Positions 1 through 7,700 of a stretch of DNA of 64,000 nucleotides are shown here, piece by piece. A program made the position numbers and the translations under genes. The notes below the pieces were generated by a model, which was not told the origin of the DNA, made no database searches, and was given only the letters and a program-made list of their open reading frames with translations. Within the stretch, counting starts at the first letter, position 1. The number at the start of each line of letters is the position of its first letter. This DNA comes from G963678445 sp963678445 (lineage in GTDB: Bacteria > Hydrogenedentota > Hydrogenedentia > Hydrogenedentales > G963678445), in assembly GCA_963678445.1 (NCBI GenBank), contig OY782877.1:4092001-4156000 (forward strand). The letters run 5' to 3'.

Positions 1-2
1 AT

Positions 3-917
3 TTTCAGGCTGGGCTCATGCTTCCCGCTGGCGAAACCCTGCTCCAATTCCACGCACCGCTTAAGGGGAAAGCCGTATATGCTTACAATAACCGCGTGCT
101 TGACGGCGGCTTTGAGGCGGGCGCTCTTGCCAATATCTGGGGCGCGCATTCCAATAATTTCGAATCCCCCATTACCGATCAGGGACAGACCAACTTTGTT
201 GGTTCCGAGTCCCACAGTGGTGACTGGTGGGCCTGGTTAGGCGGCAATACCCAAGAGGGAGAGTTTGCCGTAGTCGAGCAGGAAATTCAGACACAGGAAT
301 CAGAACAAGCCACCCTACAGTTCTATCTGGAAATTCCTCGGGGGCAGGTGTCCGGGATGCTTCAGATCTTTGTGGATGATATACAAGTTTTCAGCATTAC
401 CGAAAAGGACGCCGTCGATTATCCACGCTATAAACTGGTTACGCTGGATGTGCATCCCCATTCGGATGGCGCTGCCCATGTGCTCCGTTTCGAAGGAACG
501 ATTTCCGGCGAGGGCGACACAAGCTTTTTTATCGACGATGTCTATTGGTCCGAATCAGCGGGCCTGATTCGGATCGCGGATGAGCTCATCGCTGATTTCG
601 GCGTGTATGATCAAAACAACAATGAAGGCCTGCATCTCGCGGAGGCACAGGTATCCATTCCAACCCTCACGCAAGCAACCTTTGCGCAGATAGATGCAAA
701 TGGCGACGGGATGCTGACGCAGCAAGAACTGGAGGATGCACGAAATTCAGAAATGCCCCGATATCCCTGTTTTGGATGTCGCACCTGGCTAGGGGCGGCT
801 TCCACAGGCGGGGGGAGTGGGGGAGATGGCCTACTCTTGATAGGGGTGTGCCTGATACTCTTCTCACTGAGTTTTGTACGTGCGCGTCGTCATTTTTCAG
901 CGGCACAGGGTAAATAG
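3..917 (+). CDS. C-terminally anchored surface protein with EF-hand motif (5' partial)
   Basis: The reading frame is open to the left edge of the window, so the N-terminus is missing. Of the visible residues, the first two thirds look like a beta-rich extracellular domain (SFFIDDVYWSES resembles carbohydrate-binding or choice-of-anchor modules). A single EF-hand loop follows (DANGDGMLTQQE, about residue 235). The protein ends with a glycine-rich linker, a hydrophobic segment (LLLIGVCLILFSLSFV) and a short basic tail, the tripartite layout of a C-terminal sorting or membrane anchor. A Cys-x-x-Cys pair (CFGC) precedes the linker. It is probably a secreted, cell-surface-attached protein. It lies 53 bp upstream of three tail-collar genes in the same direction and may belong with them. 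Its function is unknown. Confidence 0.75.
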   Translation, partial: FQAGLMLPAGETLLQFHAPLKGKAVYAYNNRVLDGGFEAGALANIWGAHSNNFESPITDQGQTNFVGSESHSGDWWAWLGGNTQEGEFAVVEQEIQTQESEQATLQFYLEIPRGQVSGMLQIFVDDIQVFSITEKDAVDYPRYKLVTLDVHPHSDGAAHVLRFEGTISGEGDTSFFIDDVYWSESAGLIRIADELIADFGVYDQNNNEGLHLAEAQVSIPTLTQATFAQIDANGDGMLTQQELEDARNSEMPRYPCFGCRTWLGAASTGGGSGGDGLLLIGVCLILFSLSFVRARRHFSAAQGK

Positions 918-970
918 AAAAACAAACCGTATCGTATAAGAATCGCGACACGATAGAGGAGTTTGTACCT

Positions 971-1477
971 ATGGCGGAACCATACCTCGGGGAAATTCGG
1001 ATGGTGGGCTTCAACTTTGCCCCACGTGGATATGCAACCTGTGATGGACAGATTTTGCCTATTCGCCAGAATGAAGCAGTGTTTTCGCTGTTGGGCACCA
1101 TGTATGGCGGGGATGGGTGGACAACCTTTGCGCTGCCGGATTTACGCGGGCGCGTGCCGATACATCAGGATTACAGCGTAGGACTGCGCTATGGGCAAAT
1201 GGGCGGGTACGAACAGCACTCGCTTAGTGAAAGGGAGCTCCCTGAACACACCCATACGCTCTATGGCGCTTCTGCCTCCGCCGATGCGGCAAGCCCTGTA
1301 GATAGCCTGCCCGCAACAGGCGCGCAACAGTATTACACAGGAGAGGGGGCGGTTGCCCCTATGGCCGACGATGCAATTTCTACCGAAGGTCAAGGAGAAC
1401 TACACAACAATATGCAGCCCTACCAGGTAATCAACTTTGTGATTGCATTGCAGGGCTCTTATCCCTCTCGGAATTAG
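971..1477 (+). CDS. phage tail collar domain protein, copy 1
   Basis: A 168-residue protein of the phage tail collar family (PF07484), similar to microcystin-dependent protein MdpB. The N-terminus carries the family signature: GEIRMVGFNFAP, a CDGQILPI segment, LLGTMYGGDG and FALPDLRGR (about residues 6-60). The C-terminus has the matching HNNMQPYQVINF and YPSR end. The collar fold forms the distal attachment point of tail fibres in phages, but chromosomal copies like this have no proven function. The start is set by AGAGGAG nine bases upstream of the ATG. It is the first of three tandem paralogues that diverge mainly in the middle, between about residues 95 and 140. Confidence 0.9.
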   Translation: MAEPYLGEIRMVGFNFAPRGYATCDGQILPIRQNEAVFSLLGTMYGGDGWTTFALPDLRGRVPIHQDYSVGLRYGQMGGYEQHSLSERELPEHTHTLYGASASADAASPVDSLPATGAQQYYTGEGAVAPMADDAISTEGQGELHNNMQPYQVINFVIALQGSYPSRN

Positions 1478-1608
1478 AAAAATTGAAATATAGAAGATGT
1501 TTCCTGCTTAACCGTTAATAAAAAATAGCAAAAACCAAAAGAGATTGAGCTTGCAAAGAGCAAGGGCTCGCCTTCGGGTTGAAGCCTTGGCCATAGCAGG
1601 AGGGGATT

Positions 1609-2127
1609 ATGTCGGAACCGTTCGTGGGTGAAATTCGCATGTTTGCGGGTAATTACGCGCCTTATCAATGGGCTCTTTGCGATGGACAGATTCTTTCCAT
1701 CATGCAAAACACGGCCCTGTTTTCCCTACTGGGGACACAGTATGGCGGCGATGGAAGAGAGCTCTTTGCCTTACCGGACATGCGTGGTCGTGCGCCGATG
1801 CACCAAGGACAGGGAAGATGGCTTTCCATGCGACGTATTGGCGAGCAGGGAGGGGCGGAAACACATCAGCTTAGCGTTGCCCAATTGCCTGCGCACCGTC
1901 ATACCCTACAGGCGGCATCTGCGGCATCCAATACCGACGCCCCTGCCAATGCACTTCCTGCTACGAGTGCTACGTCAACCTATGCCACCTCAGAGCCTCC
2001 GGATACCTTATCCGACCAGTCATTATCCCGCACCCCCGCCACCTCGGTGGCGCATAACAATATGCAACCGTATTTATGTGTGAATTTTATTATTTGTCTC
2101 TATGGCGTATATCCCTCGCGATGGTAA
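1609..2127 (+). CDS. phage tail collar domain protein, copy 2
   Basis: Second tandem paralogue, 172 residues, with the same collar signature (GEIRMFAGNYAP, LLGTQYGGDG, FALPDMRGR) and the same HNNMQPY/YPSRW ending. A strong ribosome site (AGGAGG) lies six bases before the ATG. About 130 bp separate it from copy 1, the largest gap in the cluster, so it may have its own promoter. The central region is rich in Ala, Ser and Thr and differs from copies 1 and 3. That would fit three related but distinct subunits of one assembly, or three targets. No phage capsid, sheath or baseplate gene is visible nearby. Confidence 0.9.
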   Translation: MSEPFVGEIRMFAGNYAPYQWALCDGQILSIMQNTALFSLLGTQYGGDGRELFALPDMRGRAPMHQGQGRWLSMRRIGEQGGAETHQLSVAQLPAHRHTLQAASAASNTDAPANALPATSATSTYATSEPPDTLSDQSLSRTPATSVAHNNMQPYLCVNFIICLYGVYPSRW

Positions 2128-2145
2128 CCAGTGGAGAATTCCATT

Positions 2146-2673
2146 ATGAGTGAGCCGTTTATAGCGGAAATCCGAATCTTCGCGGGCAATTTTGCGCCGC
2201 GTTACTGGGCGTTTTGCAGTGGCCAATTCCTGAGCATCTATCAGAACGAAGCTTTATTTTCTATCTTGGGAACCACATATGGCGGGGATGGACGCACAAC
2301 CTTTGCATTGCCTGATTTGCGCGGTCGCGTCCCTGTGCATCCTGGCAGAGGGCCTGGCTTGACGGAGCGACGCCTTGGAGAAAAGGGCGGGGAAAGTCAG
2401 GTGACATTGCAACAAAACCATCTTCCCAGTCATCAGCATACAGTTAAGGCAACGTCGGATGCCGCCACAGCGACCGATCCGAGTAATGCGTACTACGCTG
2501 CTACCGACAGCGAAAATGCAGCCTATACTGCGCCTTCAGAAGGGACAACCAGTGCAATGTCGGAGCGTGCGGTTAGCTCGACAGGGCTGGGGGGGGCGCA
2601 TAATAATCGACAACCCTATTTGGTGGTGGGTTTTATAATTTCCCTGTCCGGTATTTATCCAACAAGATACTAG
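2146..2673 (+). CDS. phage tail collar domain protein, copy 3
   Basis: Third tandem paralogue, 175 residues from the ATG at 2146. That ATG is preceded by GGAG at good spacing. The frame extends five codons upstream without support. Collar signature: AEIRIFAGNFAP, LGTTYGGDG, FALPDLRGR, and a C-terminal HNNRQPYLVVGF with a YPTRY end. Only 18 bp separate it from copy 2 and 19 bp from the acetyltransferase, so copies 2 and 3 and the following genes form a tight transcription unit. The family relation is clear. The biological role of chromosomal collar triplets is not established. Confidence 0.9.
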   Translation: MSEPFIAEIRIFAGNFAPRYWAFCSGQFLSIYQNEALFSILGTTYGGDGRTTFALPDLRGRVPVHPGRGPGLTERRLGEKGGESQVTLQQNHLPSHQHTVKATSDAATATDPSNAYYAATDSENAAYTAPSEGTTSAMSERAVSSTGLGGAHNNRQPYLVVGFIISLSGIYPTRY

Positions 2674-2692
2674 CATGCAGGAGAAGAGCGGT

Positions 2693-3190
2693 ATGCGCAC
2701 CGTGTTGCGTTCGATGGAGCCCGAGGATAAAGCATTCCTATACGAGGTGTACGCCAGTACCCGCGAAGAGGAACTGGCAGTCTTACCCTGGTCGTCGGAA
2801 GAGAAAGAACGATTTTTACGAATGCAATTTGAGGCGCAGCATGGCTTTTACATGAACCAATTCCCCGATGCGGAGTTTTCAATAATTGAATTAGAAGGAA
2901 AACCGATAGGCCGCTATTACCTGGAACACCGTCACGATGAATATCGCATTATCGATATTGCCCTGTTGCCACCCTATCGCAACCAAGGGATCGGCGGCGA
3001 GTACCTTAAAGCACTATGTGAAAAAGCAATGCAAAGCGGGCTTCCAATATGCATCCATGTAGAACAGAATAACCGGGCCATGGCATTGTATAAACGTGTT
3101 GGATTTAAAAAAATAGGCGATACGGGCGTGTACAACTTAATGGAATGGCGCTCAAACGCCGTGCGTTTCCAATCCTCCGTCAACCCATAG
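2693..3190 (+). CDS. GNAT-family N-acetyltransferase
   Basis: About 165 residues with the GNAT acetyl-CoA fold: a beta strand ending in IDIALLPPYRNQGIGGEYLK gives the V/I-x-P..R/Q-x-x-G-x-G/A pyrophosphate-binding motif, followed by the conserved NNRAMALYKRVGF motif near the C-terminus. The start at 2693 is preferred because AGGAG lies at suitable distance; an ATG at 2675 is possible. It sits directly behind the collar genes and may modify one of their products or a peptide substrate, but nothing in the sequence identifies the acceptor. Confidence 0.88.
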   Translation: MRTVLRSMEPEDKAFLYEVYASTREEELAVLPWSSEEKERFLRMQFEAQHGFYMNQFPDAEFSIIELEGKPIGRYYLEHRHDEYRIIDIALLPPYRNQGIGGEYLKALCEKAMQSGLPICIHVEQNNRAMALYKRVGFKKIGDTGVYNLMEWRSNAVRFQSSVNP

Positions 3191-3207
3191 AGGTAACACG
3201 AAGAGCA

Positions 3208-3519
3208 ATGTTAGATTTAATGGAGCTGAGCATGGCGGACTTCTCCGCCCATTGTCTTGAAGAGTTTTCCGTAGAAACAGAGAGCGGAAAACTTTCCCTG
3301 CAATTAATGGAAGTCGAAGATCTGCGACGTGCAGGCCTGGATTATGCGGCCCAAAAACGCCGAGAGCCCTTTTCATTGCTTTTCGAAGGACCGGAAAGCC
3401 CGTTTCTGTCTCAGAAAATATACCCATTTCAACACGAGACCATGGGCAGCTTTGAATTATTCATCGTCCCCATTGGTAAAAACGAAAACAAAGTGCAATA
3501 TCAGGTCATTTTCAACTAA
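3208..3519 (+). CDS. small DUF6916-like protein
   Basis: A protein of about 103 residues beginning MLDLMELSMADFSAHCLEEF. It fits the pattern I know for DUF6916-type proteins: a short N-terminus, then D-F-x(n)-F-x-V, then L-x-L-x-V/E-V. A central PFSLLFEGP and a late MGSFELFIVPIG segment also fit. ATGs at 3208, 3220 and 3232 are all possible; 3232 has the best ribosome site (GGAG six bases upstream). It follows the acetyltransferase by 17 bp and is the last gene of the tight collar unit. No enzymatic motif is visible, and the family name is my recollection rather than a search result. Confidence 0.7.
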   Translation: MLDLMELSMADFSAHCLEEFSVETESGKLSLQLMEVEDLRRAGLDYAAQKRREPFSLLFEGPESPFLSQKIYPFQHETMGSFELFIVPIGKNENKVQYQVIFN

Positions 3520-3525
3520 AGCGGT

Positions 3526-3655
3526 CCAGCGGTGGCCAGCGTCACCGGCAATATTTATGGTCCTTACCATCTTTGACCGTAGCAAGAATTTTTTGTGTGT
3601 GATAGCTTCCGTAATTTTAGTGATCAAAAAAGTGGTCCAGCGACCACAGCTAAGA
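3526..3655 (-). repeat. mosaic intergenic repeat, type A (reverse orientation)
   Basis: Contains GTGGTC-CAGC-GACCAC near 3640 and a second diverged end (GCGGTCCAGCGGTGGCC) near 3529, with a body related to the 99-bp unit at 28.6 kb (TATGGTCCTTACC, GTGATAGCTTCCGTAA). It lies directly after the DUF6916-like gene. Confidence 0.6.
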
Positions 3656-3750
3656 GATAGGCTCCTTGCCGTGGGTAGCCATAGCAAAGCCAGCTTAAAT
3701 TTTCGTTTTTCTTTGCTTCTTTCTTTTTTCGCAAAAAGAAAGAGGTTGTA
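3656..3750 (-). repeat. mosaic intergenic repeat, type B (reverse orientation)
   Basis: Carries the shared 3' half (CTTGCCGTGGGTAGCCATAG read on +), then a segment GCCAGCTTAAATTTTCG and the purine/pyrimidine hairpin (TTCTTTCTTTTTT...AAAAAGAAAGA). The same order occurs at 37.8 kb and 43.8 kb in the opposite orientation. Confidence 0.65.
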
Positions 3751-3833
3751 ATGAAAAATAAAAGTCTATAGTCACGAACGGCAAGGACATACTATTGCGA
3801 GTGGCGCTGCCCACTGGGAAAGGGAGACTCAAG

Positions 3834-4625
3834 ATGAAGCCGAATTGTAAAGATACTACAGCGTTATCGCATATGCCGCGACGTACTTTCCTGGCTTTTG
3901 GTGCTGCTTCATTGGCCTCCACTGCTCTGGTAGGACCGGCAGCCCGTGCTGCAACACATATACTTGCAGATTCCCTGCCCTACGACGCCATTTCCCTCGG
4001 ATACTGTCTGCCCGCCGCCCCCTCTGCTGAAACATCAGACGCTATCGGCGCTGCGCCGAATGGGATGCGGGTGGTAGCGGCAGATACCCTCCCTTGTGGC
4101 GATGCGACACTTCAGCGTAAGACGCCCTACATGGAAGTGCAGGGTCTGGTGCTCCCCGATGCTCCGAAGAAAGCTTCCTTACTCCAAAGCCTTTCCCTCG
4201 ATGTGCCCTTCCAGGCAGTGCACGGGAACAAACAACGCGAAGTAACCTTCCACGCCTGGCATTTCCAACAACAGCCGGTCTGCAACATATCTCCCGCCAC
4301 CCGATTCCCTGTCCCGCTTCAGCAAGAGAAAGGGATAACCGTTTCATTGACCCTGCGCGATGCACAAGGAAAGACCACCACACTACAAAAATCCCTGCAA
4401 GTGCATGCCGCAGACCATGGCGCGAAACTACGCACAGGAACCTATCTTGTAGGGCTACATCGCCAGGTTGAAGGCATCCCCGCCTGGAACACACTATGCT
4501 GGAAACCCCTTCCCAACGACAGTACCTTGGAAAGTAACGATGCCCGACTACAACACCGCACCATTCTTTCCGACGCAATTGCCTTGGTCGACTTTCCCTA
4601 TCTGGTGTTTAGTATAAGCGCGTAG
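3834..4625 (+). CDS. Tat-exported protein of unknown function
   Basis: About 263 residues from the ATG at 3834 (GGGA eight bases upstream). The N-terminus has a twin-arginine signal: MPRRTFLAFGAASLASTALV followed by an AxA-type cleavage site (AARA). The mature part has two Cys residues near its start (YCLPAA, LPCGDA) and a C-terminal TILSDAIALVDFPYLVF stretch. It contains no enzyme motif I recognise. The Tat signal implies export of a folded protein, often one that holds a cofactor. It lies 314 bp after the collar/GNAT/DUF6916 genes in the same direction with repeats between, so membership of that cluster is uncertain. Confidence 0.75.
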   Translation: MKPNCKDTTALSHMPRRTFLAFGAASLASTALVGPAARAATHILADSLPYDAISLGYCLPAAPSAETSDAIGAAPNGMRVVAADTLPCGDATLQRKTPYMEVQGLVLPDAPKKASLLQSLSLDVPFQAVHGNKQREVTFHAWHFQQQPVCNISPATRFPVPLQQEKGITVSLTLRDAQGKTTTLQKSLQVHAADHGAKLRTGTYLVGLHRQVEGIPAWNTLCWKPLPNDSTLESNDARLQHRTILSDAIALVDFPYLVFSISA

Positions 4626-4785
4626 GACAATACGGCAACGATGAAATTTTCCTACGTTTACTTATATTAAAAAAAGATTCCATTTTGGGGTTGTCGGATT
4701 ACGTCGTTATAATAAGATAAAGTATGGTTTTGCAGAAAAAGTGGTAACTACTGTAATGAGCGTCTCTTTCCGCTTCTGTCTGTTG

Positions 4786-7700
4786 TCATGCGTCACACTT
4801 ATCTTCGGATCCCTTTACCTCGTCCTTTGCAAGTCTGCTGGTGCAGTTTAGAAAACCTTCCAGGTCCTCCTCGGCAAGCGTATATGCTCCAGATATCGAA
4901 AGTTCTCCAATGAATTCTGGCGAGTGTCCGGGGCCAAATGCTTCTTTTTCACCAAATGCGGCCCAGACTATTGCAAGTTGCTCACGTTCCAGATATTCCC
5001 TCATGGAGTCCTCACGAATGAGAAGAGCTGTAGGTCCTGCAGTATATGCTGTGGGATCCATACACACTATTTTGCCTACATCATCGACAAAATTCGCTGC
5101 TCTGCTATCCCATTTTAATCCAAGATCCTGCATGAGTGATTTATCAGGCATCTGCAATGTGTAGGTTTCATCTATTGAGCAGTCAAAGCTTGTAGATTCT
5201 TTAAGAAATTCGAGCGATACGGGACGGAATTCTATGGGGCAATTTCGACGATCCAGACACCAAGAACTCAAATCAAGGCAATGAGATGCCGGAGACCATC
5301 CATGTTCGCCCAAAAACATCAGATACTCGTCTCGAGGCTCAGGCATCCATCTTCCAGCAAAGCTATTTTCTTTTGCCCAGTCCATAAACGGTTGTAGATA
5401 CTCTTCGTGAATGAGATAGGCGTTGAAGATATACCACAGATTTCTACGCTCGACGTCATTTCTTTCTTCTTCTGGCGGTACAGGCTGTGTCCATTCCAGG
5501 AATCCATGGAGATTGAGCCAGTACGTTCCATCATCCGGAGATTGCACACGAATTAGCTCCTTAAGCGAAGGTAGATTGTCTTTGCGAACTACCCAAGCCT
5601 CGGGTTCAGAATCATCGCCCCATTCACCATAGTCACCATAGTCACCATAGTCCACCATCGCCCACCACGCGGGGCAGTGACCATCCCATTTTGTGCCTCC
5701 GGGCGTTGAGTGAAGTGTACAGGATGGGTCAATATCCCGCAGGCTTAATTGCCACGGTCCATCATACTGGTGGATGCATTCGTCCCCATATCCTTCGAAA
5801 AATTGGAAATTATCGGCAACTAACGCCATGATTTCATGATAGGCAATCCATTGATACTTCTTGCCTATGCGTTCGGCTTTTGACGCTGACCTGCCCGCAG
5901 AGTTGCAAAAAAACCGTTCAAAGTCCCCAAAAAGTTCTGTGGTCCAGCCAAGATCAAAAACGCGCCACAGCACATACCGCTGAATGAGTTTCAAGTCAAA
6001 ATACGGGGGGAAACTCTGGGATCTATCATTTTTGGCCGTAAATATTTTGTCAAGCTGGGTCTTTTGTTCATCGGATAGTACGGACTTAAGAACAGAGAGA
6101 GCTTCGTCTAATGTCTTTTTGGCCTGTACATCCTCGTCATCAAGCTCAGAGGATTCCTGATTCGCAGGAGTGTCTTCATTTAGTGTCGTGTGGTCTTGCT
6201 TAATTTTCTCCAGGGAGGCGAACATTCTTTGACGTTGAAGCGATAGCAGATGAGCTCGTGCTTTTCTGAATCCCTCGTAGGCCGTCCTCTCCTCCGGTGA
6301 GAAGCTATCTATCAGTTCCTTAAGGCGTTCATCAGGGGAAAGCCAACATGGTTCAGAGAGACGAACGGATAACCAACGACTGTGACCGGAATTGGTCCCG
6401 ATAACGTAACGAGCGAAATCATCGTGAAGAACGGACTTAGTGATATCGTGGCGTGCCCAATCTGCCTTACCACTGTCACATACTTCAGATGATAAGTCCG
6501 GGAGCAGCGGTACAATCTCCTCTTCTGAAGGGATTTTGGGCCATGGGCTACCATAGGGTGGCCTGATGCGTGACTCGTCGATGCATATACGCGCCCCAAG
6601 GTATAAAGCACGCTCAACTGTGCCGCGAGCATAGTCTCGCAATAAGATGTGAGCTGGCGGTGTGCCTTTGTCAAATATATGCTCGTATACCTTTTTAGCC
6701 AGGCTTCCTACGTCCTTGGAATCATGACTTCGCATTGCCACACCGTAAACAGCAGCGTACAACCGTTCAAGTACGTATGGATCATTAACATTTTGAAATC
6801 TGTCGAGTAGGGGAAGGAGTATGCTGATACGCCCAGTAAGAAGACTGACAAGTGCTTTGGTGGCACGATCACGCAGAAAACGATTCGAAGTTGTCAACAT
6901 CCAGGTCAACGTAATCGCGCACAGGCTCACGGCATCATTGTCTAGCGTCCTCTCCGAATCTACGGATGCAGCCCAGTCTATAATTCTATCGACAGCCCCG
7001 CGATTATCCCACGATTTATACAGATATGTACTCCACCGTGAATCACGTTTCGGCATGGAATCCTTGGAAAGGTATCTGTCCAGGAACTCAGCATTAAACG
7101 GATGTTTTGGTATCGAAGTAACGGTCAATAACACATCAAGCGTTTCGTAGGAGTAGTACTCCCCTTTACAACAATTCTGCAATATCTTAAGCGTATCGTC
7201 GGAAAAGGCTGTCATGGCTCGCCAAACGAGACTCTGACGAAATGCCTCACGAAAGTTTCGGGATTCTGTGATTTTAGGAGCTAAGGACGCCAATTCTTTT
7301 CCTGTTCGCTCAGGGAGCTGTATACACATAGCCTCAACGAGGCCCGTAGGAAGATAACGATTTTTATCGTAAACGAAAGCAAGCGAGCCATCGGATGGAA
7401 AAGCGTTTTCAGGATTTTCACAATCAAGATGCGCATCCAAAAGGTGACGGGCTATGAGGTGATCCGCCAGACGCTCGTAGCTAATAAGAACTATTATCTC
7501 ACGAAGATTGTCTTGGCCTACTTGTATAGATTCTTCAATTAAAATTCCTTCTGATACCAGACCTCTATACAGTGAGCGTGCATAGCCTCGTCCCTGCAGA
7601 AAAGCGTTAACAACATCCTTAGCTTGAACCATGCCTAGCCAAGGTTTGCCTGGATTATCTATTGCCTGAACAAAAGCGTCTAGAGCTTGTTTTACAAGCG

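Noticed and set aside
3526..3750. CRISPR array based on repeated intergenic DNA
   Set aside because: The repeats are dispersed, not regularly spaced with unique spacers, and no cas gene is present.
971..4625. Collar cluster as an intact prophage
   Set aside because: No capsid, terminase, portal, sheath, integrase or attachment repeat is present; only collar-domain proteins are phage-like.
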